Below are positions 25,933-37,568 of a stretch of 64,000 nucleotides of DNA, piece by piece. A program made the position numbers and the translations under genes. Source of the DNA: Aulostomus chinensis (taxonomy: Eukaryota; Chordata; Actinopteri; Syngnathiformes; Aulostomidae); contig JBBMOA010000007.1 of the NCBI GenBank assembly GCA_037954235.1, forward strand, positions 26,404,957 to 26,468,956, read 5' to 3'. The notes beneath the pieces are model-generated. The model saw nothing but the letters and a program-made list of their open reading frames with translations, had not been told where the DNA came from and did not search any database. The stretch's first letter is position 1. Each line of letters starts with the position of its first letter.

Positions 25933-26286
25933 GAATCTGGTATTTATTTATAGAAAAAAAAAACCTACTTATTTCATAACAGTGAATGTTTAAGATAGAT
26001 TAGATTTGAATCATATTTTCAAATCGATTACATACCTGCTGCTGGAAAAAATAATTGATTTTACTTAATATATGTGATTAGATTTGACATCCAAACTGAA
26101 TGTAACAAAATAACATTTTCTTGATATTTTGGCAAACCTTAAGGTCAGGGGTGAGTAAAATGTACTTGATCGTGGCAAGCGAATTGTACTCAATATTGCA
26201 ACAGTAAAATGTACTTGAAAAGAGTAAGAGCAAATTGTTAGGAGGATTTTATTAAGTAGATCACACCAGTTTGTTTTTTGAGTGTA

Positions 26287-27844
26287 CCTTGCTGTTATAC
26301 CTGTATTATTTTAGTGATAAAGCATGCCTTTTCCCTGTAGAGCCTTTCAGTGACAAAAGATCAGACACCCCTACAATAGGAATGCAAGGTAGCACCAGCA
26401 AAAAATAACTCTGCACAAAGCATTCATCATTCCTCTCTTAAACTTCTAATAACCTGTGATTAATTCAAAATATGCATCATTTTCACAAAGAAAATAACGA
26501 TGGTCAATTAGACTAGAGAGCCATCATAATTCTATAGTGGTAATAGCCATAATAGAGGTAATTGGGAAACATTAATTCCCCTTGATGTGATACAGGCTGG
26601 TTCATGGAACCTTAAAGCAACTGGTTTCACGAAATCTGAAGCACCATTATTTTCCCAACTTAGCAACTTTCAGCAGAACTCAAGTTCAAAATAGGTTGGC
26701 TTTGTGTTTATGTATCAAAGATGTAGGAAACCAATTTCACGCTATTCTGCAGCTGGTGGTCCCCAAATTTAGGAATTAGGCAAGAAGAAGGAGAAGAAGA
26801 TCTAGGTAAAAGCAAGCAGATGAATAAAATAAAGTAAATCTGCCACCTCATTTACAGTAACATGCATGAAGACCCAAGATGATCAGACCTCTTAAGACTT
26901 TTGCTGAATCTGAATCGCTGTTAAAGGATCATTAATTCCTGACCAGTGTCATCATTAAATGAAAGAACCTCCCTGTTTATTCACCAAACCAGATTTTTAT
27001 TGTCAACTTTGGATTATATAAATGGACATTAGCGATTGTTTATGTTTAACTGCAAATATCCCTAAAAATTAAAAAAAAAAAAAAAAAAGATTATGGTCAA
27101 AAGATGGTTGAGGCAAAGGGGAGACTATTTTGGAAAGTCTCGTCTCCTACTAAGTGTGAATGTCTGCAGGCAATCTCTCCATCTGGCAGTACAGTGCTAG
27201 CCAGACTGTCCCAGTCTCTGCCTGGTGGCTCGCTCTCTCCCCCCTGCACCCCAAAGACATGCACAGGGCAACAAACTTGCCTCTTATCCAGCACCCCCCA
27301 CCACCAGCACCACCCCAGACCCAGCATCATCCTCTGTCCTTTGGGTCCTCAAGGCTCTTTGATAGTCTCACAGGCGACATATGTGAGTGTGATTAGCATA
27401 TGGCTGCGGGTTACTGCTTCCAGAGCCCACAGCAGGACATGCTAGGGGAGGCTGCAGGAAGGAGAGTAATTGATTTGGAGCACTCTGTCTCTCTCTCTCT
27501 ATGAAAGCATGATGACCTGAAAATAGATTTGATATCTTGAACAAAACTGCATTTGAACACAAAAAAGTGTACCTTGATCGTACTCACACTTGTTTCGTCA
27601 AAGTGTTATCATTTGCAAATGTGTATTCCTACCTTCCTCATGTGCAGTGCATTTCAAATGATTCATGAAAAAATTAATTCTTATGAAGAGTTACTGTTTT
27701 TTAACTGCGGCAGGTCTCAGGCACATTAATAATTGATATTTAATTGAGAAAAACAACTTGACACTGAATCAAAAGAAATCAGAAGTTTGAAAGGAAACCT
27801 TTTTTTGCAGCTCCTCAGTCAAAACAAAAGTACTGTATGCTAGC
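26287..27844. other. Non-coding; mixed unique and C-rich sequence
   Basis: No gene was recognised. An 18-bp A-run lies at 27071-27088. About 27100-27440 is unusually GC/C-rich (CACCCCCCACCACCAGCACC near 27294) and open for 113 codons on +, but its proline/serine-rich translation matches nothing I know. Confidence 0.45.
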
Positions 27845-27866
27845 AGTAGTAGTAGTAGTAGTAGTA
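27845..27866. repeat. (TAG)n microsatellite
   Basis: About seven AGT/TAG units. Confidence 0.9.
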
Positions 27867-30240
27867 TATGTACAATACGAATGCAGTGAAGAATTCATTA
27901 AAAACCTTTAACATTGAAGACAGTTTATGGATATGTGTGTGCTGTAATGTTGAAATGTCAAAGATGGAGCGCACTCTCTTTTTTTGTACAGTCACTGGCC
28001 AATTTATAATGATTATTAGATACAAGATAAAGTGAGTGTTGTGTAATACGACACCCCTGCAATAAATCACCTCCTCGTGAGAATTATAGTGTGCAGTTCT
28101 GCATATGGGCACTACTTTAACAGCTACTTTATTTGACAGATTTCCAATAAAATGCTGTCTGGAATTTCCAAACAGGTGTTATTTTAATAAAATGAGCAGA
28201 AGTTAAGATTCTACTTGTTAACTCGCTTGCCAGGTACACAATTAACAGCAGGCCTAAGTCAGGTTCCATGATGTTCATGGTGCTAGTTTTAATGAGAAGT
28301 AATCCTGAAGTTGCTCTCCACTTAGACCAGGACAACTGAGACTCGTGTTTTACTGCAGGCTGAAAATGTACCTCTCCAATACCCTGAAATCTCACAATAG
28401 CACTTTACTGGAAAAAAAAAAAAAGATAACCTGCCACAGAAATTAAAATGACTCCAGAGCTCCTCCAGTTTTGCTCAAGGATGGAGTTCTCAACGATGTG
28501 AAATAATCCCCCACCCCCCAAAAAAAGAAGAGTTAAATTAAAAAAACACAGGCATGAAAACTAATAATTCTAATATTCAACTTGTAAAGACCACCGATTG
28601 CATCTTCAGACAGGTTTTTCCAGCACTTATCTTTGTCAAATGCCACCTCAGATTGTGGTTCGCAGTTTTCTCCCTCTCGTGGTTCTTACTTGGAAGAAGA
28701 GAACTCAAAATGATTTTGTCAGATGTACTAAATGTTAGGAAAAGGTCACAGCAAGTGTAACAAATCTTTTTTTTTTTTTGTATTTTAGTTTATATATTTT
28801 TTCCTGGCACAAGTTACTCTTCATACTACGGCACCTTATTAATGCAGTTATTATTACAGGTTATCTTTTTTTTTTTTTAATGATGCGTAGATTGTTACTG
28901 CCTTTGTAGGATGTAGAACTCTGCTGGAGCGATCCAGTTGCAGTATATAAAGTAGAATATATAATTAAGAATTGGACCTCTTCCCGTACATGCATATACA
29001 TGCAAATGCCCAAGAATGTAACAGAAATTAAAATTGTGTTTACATTTGGAAAATGTTGAACTAGAGAAACCCACAGCATTTGCTCTTAAAATTAATGATC
29101 CTAAACCATTTAAAGTTTCAGTTTTTTCCAGACTGAGCTCAGCATTTCACAGCAAAGTGCACTCGTGCGTTGGAGTAATCAGAAACATTATTCTGTGTCA
29201 ATAGCATTTACACACAAAATAGTCATCGGATTGATTGTGTGTCTAATGTTTTGTGCTCATTGTCAGACAGAATTGCAGCAATGTGTCGCTCCTCATTTAA
29301 TATGCTGCATGAGGTCTTTTATTGCAAAGCTGACATCGTCAAAGCAATGTGCCTTTATCGCTTGGGAGGCTTACAGAGCCAGGATATGATTGTCGCTCCG
29401 AATTATCAGCCCTCTGTTCAAGTAAAAACTAGAACAGCAGCATAATTATAATCCACTCCATATTCTACAATAGCTCCCTCGCTTTAACAGGTGAGTGATG
29501 CTCAGCAGCCCGTTGCCCTGGGTGTGTGCGCGCCACTCAGATGAGCTGCAGTTGAAATACATTCTACCAGCATGTGTAGAACACAAATAATTAGTGAAAG
29601 GTTATATGAGGTCATTGCTATATAAATTAAAAGTTTCTAAATGAAAACAGTAAAACAGCGACACTCCAGGTTGTTCCATCATCACTCACTCCCAGCGAAT
29701 ATAGATTGTGTACTCTGCCTCTGGTTTTTCAGTAACCTTTACTAGTGGTGCCACTACATCCATTAAAAATCATGAAAGGATATTGTTATACATCTCATAA
29801 AAGAGCAACAATTGACATTCAGCAGAGCATAACAAAGACATAATTCAGTGTTCCATTTTCATCAAAGGCGCCAGAGCAGCAGTTTCTTTTTTTCTTTTTT
29901 CTTTTTTGTTAACACTGGAGGCAATATGGGTGCCATATTTCAACTTTTTTCTGACAACACTTTTTATTTCTTTATGTCTGGGATGCCACATACATCATAG
30001 AGATGGCAATCAAAACTCTTAGGTTGAATTAAATATAAAATAAGATGTTATTGATTCACAAAGTAACTCTAGCTCGAATAAGATCACACAAATATTAAAA
30101 GTTACACTACCCCAGCATAGTTGGTAGTTGATAAGTTGTAACTGATGAGCAAAAAAAGTCAAATCTGATGGCACTGTAAACAATTAAATAAGAATGTCGT
30201 ATTTTTTTTAAACTACATTCTGAAGCTCTTAATTTTCTCC
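27867..30240. other. Non-coding; candidate regulatory block at about 29110-29460
   Basis: No gene was recognised. About 29110-29460 has even composition, several TAAT-type cores (TTTAATATGC near 29297, CATAATTATAATC near 29442) and overlapping short open frames in two + phases, the look of a conserved non-coding element. Homopolymer A/T runs lie near 28410, 28770 and 28868. Confidence 0.35.
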
Positions 30241-30311
30241 ATGCCTTTTGCTGCTGTAACGCCTGAAATTTCCCCCTCTGTGGGACAAGTGAAGGACTGT
30301 CTCGTCTTGTG
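30241..30311 (+). repeat. Possible LINE-type 3' tail fragment
   Basis: GCTGCTGTAACGCCTGAAATTTCCCCCTCTGTGGGACAAGTGAAGG-like sequence resembles the common fish repeat tail 'CTGCTGTAA...AATTTCCCC...GTGGGA...AAAGGA'. The final microsatellite-like unit is missing, so the assignment is tentative. Confidence 0.4.
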
Positions 30312-30928
30312 AACCCCATAGAGGTAAAATGTGGGAAACTTTTCCTGATAAGTACATGTGTAAGAAGTCAGGCAAATAAATGTATTTCCTGAGATTGAGC
30401 ACAAAGTGCTAAGTTTCTGTAGAGTGCTATTGACAAGTGTGTTTGCTGTCGGGACAAAAGTTCTTCTTCGAACACAGTGGCTGCAGCACCTCGGGCCTGA
30501 AGCTACATCTAAATCCCCCACAGTCTGATGTGGGGGATGTGAGGTCTTGTCTAGACGATTTAACAGCTTACAAAACATTTGTTCTTATTCAAGCTGTGGG
30601 TACACCCCTGCACAGTGAAAATCCTGCCACATAACATTACCGTGCAGTTTTGGACATCGGATTTCTAACTCACAGATGAACTTGTCGAAAATCTTCTGCT
30701 CTGTGGCAAGCCACCTCAGTGCATTTGTTTGATGCAGCAGCATTTTTGGTCCATAATGTGAACTGAGGAGAGTTCCTCCTGCTCCTCAACTCCTGCAGAC
30801 CAGTGAGGTGTGTTTTGTGAGCCTGCAATTACACAACTCCTCCTCAGGCATGCGAGCACCAAAGGCAGTGTGATGGAGCCGTTCAGGAGTGGAGACCGAC
30901 ATACTTCTGTCTGTCTGCTGAAAGGAAC
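30312..30928. other. Unique non-coding stretch
   Basis: No exon was recognised. The minus-strand open frame reaching 30578 starts in this stretch but reads through the repeat tail to its left, so it is not credible as a gene. Confidence 0.5.
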
Positions 30929-30996
30929 ATTTATAGAGCGTTTTTCTCGCTTTAAGGCACTCAAAGCTCTTTACAATGTAGCCTTAATCACCCATT

Positions 30997-31060
<64 letters not shown>

Positions 31061-31140
31061 CACAAACACAGACGCACGCACACACACATGGTAGAGCCGG
31101 TGGTGGCATGCAGGGTGCTAACCACTTTGACACTCAAGCC
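30929..31140. repeat. Dispersed fish repeat containing a (CA)n array
   Basis: The left part (ATTTATAGAGCGTTTTTC, then GGCACTCAAAGCTCTTTACA, then TTAATCACCCATTCTCACAC) and the right part (GCCGGTGGTGGCATGCAGGG, then TAACCACTTTGACACTCAAG) match a high-copy fish repeat I recall. In that repeat the CACCCATTCACACAC segment readily expands. Here it has expanded to about 90 bp (30998-31088), with CG/AA interruptions near its right end. Confidence 0.65.
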
Positions 31141-31684
31141 ACCAATTTGTCCAATATGAGACATCTACTCCTGCGCCATGTTGCCCTGAAATGCTAGCAC
31201 AGTGTGCATGTATCCAGTACAGCTCACATGATCCATATGGACTTGTTAGGACATTTAGGCTCCATCACAACCATGCAAAACTTCCCCAGGTCACAACTGG
31301 CAGACAGTGTGGTTGGCGTGCGACAGTGGATAAGCCCCTCTTATCACAAAGGAGCTTCTGCCAGTAAAATAAAGGATTCAGATGCTACTTCAGAGCATCA
31401 AAAACTCATAAAATTGAAGACCAAGGTTTTGAATTGTGGCTGATATCCACCACCTCAATGAAGAAACCAACGTGTGTCATTGTTGGAGAATGCTGGAATG
31501 TAAATCAGCTGTTAATTCGGACTTTCATCCTCAGCTCAGCTCTAAAGTTCAGCATTTCTTAGCTTCCCTCAGTCATTGATAACATTTGAAAAGATACCTG
31601 TTCACTTAAATGCACATGGAACAGCCCGCAAAATTGATTGAAATAAGTCATTTTCTCTTTATACATTACACATACATACATATA

Positions 31685-31686
<2 letters not shown>
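31141..31686. other. Unique non-coding stretch
   Basis: No gene or repeat was recognised. Confidence 0.55.

Positions 31687-31726
<40 letters not shown>
31687..31726. repeat. (TG)n microsatellite
   Basis: About 20 TG units after a short TATATA stretch. Confidence 0.95.
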
Positions 31727-31727
<1 letters not shown>

Positions 31728-34700
31728 TCTCACTTACACTACTTGGTAAGCTGCCACCAGAGTTAAGTGCATAATTTGTTGTATTGTGTAAATCAAATTT
31801 AATCAAAATACCTTATTTCTGAACAGAATTTTCTTGAACAATAGAACATTTTTGCCTCAGTCTTTCTTCCCTTCTTTTCAGCAGACATGTATTCTTTCGT
31901 CCAGTATGTATTTTTTGGTGTGACAGTACCTGTGCTAACCTTGCTCTGCTTACCTCACACCTCAGTAATTCTCCAGGTGGATGCTTTTCCTTCCATGCCT
32001 TCTGCACGCGTCTCGCCCCTTTTGGCAGCGCCTTTGGTCATTAGAACTAGATGGCTGCGTTGCAGAAAAGGCAGCCCCCAAACTGCCACTCTTCCTAGAT
32101 AACAGGCTTTCTTCCTTCATCTGTTTTGTCTCTATCACCCTGTCCCAGACCATCCACTCCCTTCCCTCCTCCCTCTCTCATTTCATCTCCTGCCCACCTC
32201 TGTCGCTGACTCTCCGGGTGTCTCTTTTATTTCCCCTCACACGCTGTCATCACCTCTATGCTCTCTGGCTGTATCACATCCAGGATCTAGATGTTCTTAT
32301 GGACCAAAGAGGTTGTTGTACAGCTGCAATAACATTTGTATGAAATCTGTGGAAAGGTTATGCGGGATTATCGGTGAATATTCCTTCAAATCTCCAGCAA
32401 CACAAGATGTCAGTGTCCCTGTGTAATGGAAGCAATGGAATAGAAAGGTTCGGGTAGAAAAACCACTTGTTAAAGAGAATATCACGGTTGGGTTAAAGTC
32501 CAAATAAACAAAGATTGAAAGTGTCCCGACATCTGACTCCTGGCTCTCAATTACTCGTAGGTTTAAAGAGCCTTACTTTTCTAAGAATGTGCTAAGAATC
32601 AGCCTGACTGCTGACACCAAAGAGGAGTCCAGAAAAGGACATTATCTCATTTCGGGTATATCCAACAAAACCTGTTAACGAGTAGAAATATGAAATGGCT
32701 CGTAACTATGTTAATTAACGTTATTTCATCTACGGATCATAAAGACCACGCCACATATTGTCCATAAACTGGATAATCATGAGCTGATGTTGTTGATGAA
32801 TCACTGCTCCTTGATGAGCTGAGTTCTGAGGTTTAGATGAAAATGATTCTTGGCTGAATGCAAAGGAATTCATGTGGCACCACCACCACAAACATCCCAT
32901 CATAGCTAATCCCTGCAGTAAAGGGATTATAAAACTGGCACTGCAGTGTCTTGATGGTTACACTTCGAAATTGACTGTATAGGCAGAAATAGCAGAGCTT
33001 GTTGATCTGTGGAGCTATTTTCTCCAAGAAACAACACCAAGGTCAAGTGCTGTCAAAACATTATGGGTAGGCAGTGGAAGAACTCCAACATGCTGGGTAG
33101 TGCAACCGGTATCAGTGGTCTTCTAAATAATGACTGCACCACTGCTCTGATCCATCACCCTAATGCTAATCAGGCAAGTCCCCATGGCAAGAAGCAGTGC
33201 CAAGCCACATTACTTGAAAAGCCTCATATGAGCCAGCAAGCCATTTAGGCTTAATTCCCCATGAATTAGGGTTTGATTTAGGAATTCTTACTTTTTTTTG
33301 GGAGCTTTTAGATTATTTAAAAATCCAAGAGTAATTACTCAAACACTGGGCAACACTTTGTTTTGCTGATAAATGTTTGATGAAAGTTTGAAGTGGAGAC
33401 ATTGATAGTAATATTCAGCAAATATCACTGACACACATGGGGAGCCAGTGCACTATGCCAGCAGCATGCAAACCATTTATCTCTCTAACGCTGTGCATGG
33501 CATCTCCTTTGGGTAGGCAGTAATTTATACTATTGGCGATGACAAGCAAATATCTCACATGTTTTCAAAGGCGATACGAGAGGGGCTTGTCTAAACGTCC
33601 CTGTCCTCCATCTGTCTCCATTGGCCTTTTGATATGCACACTTGAATCTCTTCATCTGAAGCTCTGTGGCACCAGCATCCTGTGGATGGCCCCATAGGCA
33701 GACAGGCAGAGAGCACTTCACTTCCTCCCACTCTCATCTGCAGATTTGAGTGGAGGGATGCACCGTGGGACAAATCATTTAGAAGCCATGGATCACGGGG
33801 ATATTATCAGTAAGACTTACAGGAAAACAATATCGGTTAGCGCTTGATGCTGCTCCTATGCGTTGTTGATACTGGATGATGAATTTAACGCTATTATTGT
33901 TTCGGTTGATATGCAAAATAGACAAATTTTCCTTGTAAAAATGAATGAGGGGAAAGATTGGGGACATGTAGCACTTGTGCTGAGGGATACGTAGAGGTGA
34001 CACTTTTCAAAAAAAATGCCTGAACCCACAGAAAGGGAATCTGTCAGCAGGTATGATGATAAAAAGAGCCGTTGCCCGTTAACAGCTTGTCAACAAAACA
34101 GAAGCTGAACAAGAAATGTGACGTTATATGTCTTATATATAAGCAGGAGTCATGCAGGGCAAACTCACTGTGTAAAAGGTGTTTTAAACCTTTTCGACCG
34201 TGGGATTCAACACATCAAACCTGGGAAAAGCATCTCGCTGACAGACGCTCTGACCTGTTCAAAGACTTCAAAGAGCAACAACTCAGCGAACACGGAAGAT
34301 CACATAATTACATCACGCTCGTGCCCCCAAATATAAAACGTGTGATTTATTTTGTCACAGGCTGAAATTTCTCAAGTTTGCAGAAGTCACAAATCTGCGC
34401 ATCAACACCAGGGAAGATTAGATTAATGAGGTGCTGATTGAATGACTTTTAATAAATTATACCATATGTTTTCTCTTGATTTTCATTGTGTATTAAATCT
34501 CAAATGTGTTAAAAGTTTAAAATATTGTAACAAAAAGTAAATAATTGCATGAATTAAAAAAAAAACGATGTCGATGAATTGTTTATGGCATCAACCCATG
34601 GCCCTTCAATCAGAATCGGGCAGGTGCCAGAATCCCACCCCAGTACAAGCGTGTCCTTCTCCAGTCACACCCCTGTCACATTGCTGTCTTTCTACAAGGT

Positions 34701-35432
34701 CTAAATAAAGCAAACAAATGTGATCAAGCTGTTGTGCTCTTTGGGGGCATTGATTTGTGTCAGCACACTAACAGGACATTGGCACATGCTGGCAAACTGG
34801 CACATCAACTGTGTGTTGAGACACTTCCAGTTTTTAGGCTTAAATTGAAAACAATGGACACAGGTGTCTCTAACATCACCGCATTTAGCGAGATAAACCT
34901 AATGGCATCGCATTCCATCTAAAATAAGATATTATGAATTTGCTTTTATAGACTTAATTCTTTTGATGAGTTTACTTTGTGCAACGCTTCATTTATTAAG
35001 CAGCAGCCATTTGGTTTTACCTTGTACATTTCTACAAGAGATACAGAGATAAAACAACACTGCATAAATAAATTAGATGAAAACAAACTGCAAATCCGTT
35101 AGTCAACAAACTATGACAACAGAGTTTTTAATCCAAAGCCTCAGGCATGTCTGATTGAGACCTGCTTCTCTGCACAAATGGGCTTTGTTTGCGTGGGATA
35201 AGAACTGGCTCATCTCTCTACCACGCTGAAATATCACCGGTAGTCGTTAATTGCAAGTGATAAGGTGGAAGGCCACGTGCTGTTTTCTGTGTGTATTCAT
35301 GGTTTTGAGTCATCACTTTTAGTTACCAATGCTTTTGATAGACTGACACTAACTCGCTAACTAACTTTATTAAATTTGCAGCCTGCAAGGCAACGAGGCT
35401 GAGAGCTGAATGCGCTATGTTTAAAGATGTTG
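31727..35432. other. Unique non-coding stretch
   Basis: No gene was recognised. About 32105-32245 is strongly pyrimidine-rich (CCACTCCCTTCCCTCCTCCC near 32153) and open for 120 codons on +, which I attribute to base skew. About 33480-33760 and 35140-35300 are even-composition unique blocks; the second has CACGTG near 35275. They may be regulatory. Confidence 0.5.
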
Positions 35433-35545
35433 TCCATCCGTCCGTATAACTGCGCTTCCTCTCATCCCATTCTCATGACGACAAATAACAACTCAAGGGA
35501 ATTTCCTTCTGCAAAGATTTTGGTGGTCAAAGGTCAAAGGTCTCA
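35433..35545 (+). repeat. Shrunken fish repeat with nuclear-receptor half-sites
   Basis: It runs from TCCATCCGTCCGT through CATCCCATTCTCATGACGAC and GGGAATTTCCTTCTGCAAAG to TTTTGGTGGTCAAAGGTCAAAGG-type sequence. The same order occurs in an abundant fish repeat I recall (CCATCCGTCC...CCTATTCTCGTGA...GGGAATTTCTTC...GGTGGTCAAAGGTCAAAGGTCA). The middle is deleted relative to the remembered form. Confidence 0.55.
35524..35543 (+). promoter_or_regulatory. Triple DR1-type nuclear-receptor half-sites
   Basis: TGGTCA, AGGTCA and AGGTCT are each separated by a single A. That gives two overlapping DR1 arrangements of the kind bound by RXR heterodimers, COUP-TF or HNF4. The site lies inside a repeat fragment, so it may be transposon-supplied and inert. 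Confidence 0.35.
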
Positions 35546-35676
35546 GGAAGGCCTGGAGAAAATGTCATTATATGTCAGGCTTTATCATAATAATTCAACT
35601 TAAAAAGAGTAGACTAATATGGAGCATTACAATAACTACAGCCAGTTGTGCTTTTCTTTTAATGGGAAGTTGAATT

Positions 35677-35678
35677 GT

Positions 35679-35714
<36 letters not shown>
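35677..35714. repeat. (GT)n microsatellite
   Basis: About 19 GT units with one TT interruption. Confidence 0.95.
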
Positions 35715-35717
<3 letters not shown>

Positions 35718-36010
35718 AAATGGAACAGGAGTTCCAGGGGATGTGCACTAGAGAGTAAGCTACAGCAAAGTTTCTGGTGCTATTGTGGATGCAGGCCAAC
35801 ACCCAGGTCTCCACCGCAGCTTCTAGCTGACTTTTCAACCTATATTCTCGTCTCTTCCCCTATAAAGGGCTCATTTACACTCTCGTTCGAGTGACCCAAA
35901 CTCAGCGGTGCCTTTTGAAGGTGTAACCTCTGGCATCCCCCCATTGCTACCACACTGACTGGATATACATTGTTTGAGTGTACTTGTAACTTCAACTGGC
36001 TACTTCCTGA

Positions 36011-36011
<1 letters not shown>

Positions 36012-36067
<56 letters not shown>

Positions 36068-36068
36068 T
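36012..36068. repeat. (GT)n microsatellite
   Basis: About 27 nearly pure GT units. Confidence 0.95.
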
Positions 36069-37449
36069 GAAAAAAACTCTACTTGAAGGTTGAATATGAA
36101 AGAGTGCAATCATCCCTGCTTGTAGAGAGTAGCATTGCTGCTGAAGTGCTACGGAGCTGTTTGATTCAAACATGCTTTTGCACTGTGGATTGTTGTTCAT
36201 CTTGATTTGGTTGCTACGGTTGGTTGAGCCCTGCTGGGGCCAGCCATCCTCACAATATATTCAATTTTAGCATTGTAAGATGTTTTGGATGAAAGCACCC
36301 ACTAAATGAAATATGTTGTCATTAAAGAGCTCCCAACAGTGTGGGGGGGAAATCTATCACTCAAAAATGTGGAGTTTTCTAAATAATATATTTTCACATC
36401 TTTTGAACAATGCAGATTTAACGATAAATCATTGTACTGCATGCACCGCCAGTCCCTCACATGTATTTTGATTCTTCCCTCAGGTGCATTTATGAGTATA
36501 AACACATGTCTTGAACAGTATGATGGCAGTTTACTGTCAGGGGGTTATCTTGCACACAACTGTTCTGAATAGCATGCATCAACAATAGAGAGCAACAAGC
36601 GCCCAATTGGACAAGGCTTCTCTTCCTATTGGGGTTAGCAGAGAAACAAGAACGGGGTGATACGACAGGTATCTTTATTCATCTCAGGCACAAGAATAGA
36701 GCTGCCAGCCAATGTGACAGGATAGTCAGTTAACATTCAAATTCACATGCATGTGTCATTTCCAGTTTATGGAAGAAAAAAAAGGAGGCATCACAAAATC
36801 ACCTCACCGTTCATCTGATGGACAGCGTATTGATGACCTTTCATGCTGAATTTCTTGAGAAAATGTGTGTGACGTCTTGAAAGTGATGCACAGGTGTTTT
36901 ATGCACACAAAAATTAAATGAAATTCCATGTTTCGAATTTCATGTGGTGGTTTTGATGTGCTGTTTATTTCAGCTTTAGGAACTGATTGCATTAAAGTCA
37001 AATTCGTATTTTTGAAGTGAAGTGCTAAACTTCTGTCAATAGCCATTTAACAAAGTCTTACTTTAAAGCAATGCACACATGGATTCTCAAGGGCGAGCAA
37101 ACTGCACTTATACCTGCACGACGACATTTGCTGCACTGTAGAACTGTCAGTGAGGAAAATCACACTCCAGACCAGAACAGAAATGCATATGGGTAAAAGC
37201 AAGACGTGTTCTTCAGATGCAGTGTTTCAGTAACTATGGCAACAAGGCATTTACTGTTTGCTTTCATGAAATGGTGACCAAGCTTCAGCTTAATACCATC
37301 ATTTTTTTTTTCCCCCAGATTGCACAACACCCCACTTAATCATCAATGCTCGAGGGCATGGATCAGTTTGAGGATTTTACATTCGATGCAATGACTCTTT
37401 CAGGTTTTCAATGAATAAAAGGGCACATTAATTTAGAGATGTAACTAAA

Positions 37450-37568
37450 TCCATCCACCCATCCATTTTCTTCCACTTATCCTGTTAAGGGTCACGGGGG
37501 GCTGGAGCCTAACCCAGCTGCTTTCGGGTGAGGGGCGAGGTTCACCCCGGACAGGTCACCAGTCCAGG
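37450..37568 (-). mobile_element. 5'-truncated SINE tail, minus strand
   Basis: Read on the minus strand it is CCTGGACTGGTGACCTGTCC, then GGGTGAACCTCGCC..., then the AACAGGATAAG block and a short GGAT-type end (ATCCATCCACCCATCC on +). Only the tail is present; the head and central domain are gone. No target-site duplication is evident. Confidence 0.75.

Larger units (their letters stand above)
24667..26286 (+). mobile_element. Candidate TIR element carrying a SAMD3-like gene piece
   Basis: The left end reads TACACTGAAAAAACTGAC (24667-24684). The reverse complement of the right end reads TACACTCAAAAAACAAAC (26269-26286). They match at 15 of 18 positions. Both sides abut a TA, as expected for a TA target duplication of Tc1/mariner-type insertion. 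Between them lie an NRF1-like promoter palindrome, a donor-bearing first exon, an intact terminal coding exon, and a polyadenylation signal. No transposase frame is present, so it would be non-autonomous. Alternatively, short AT-rich matching ends arose by chance around an ordinary gene remnant. Confidence 0.45.
35546..37449. other. Non-coding with two GT microsatellites
   Basis: Apart from the two GT arrays listed separately, nothing is recognised. Open frames here exist only because they read through the dinucleotide arrays. Confidence 0.55.

Noticed and set aside
27104..27445. 113-codon + strand frame in a C-rich segment
   Set aside because: Composition-driven; no motif and no supported exon boundaries.
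30213..30578. 121-codon minus-strand frame
   Set aside because: It reads through a LINE-like repeat tail and matches no known domain.
31981..32343. 120-codon + strand frame
   Set aside because: Pyrimidine skew suppresses stop codons; the Ser/Leu/Pro-rich translation reflects composition.
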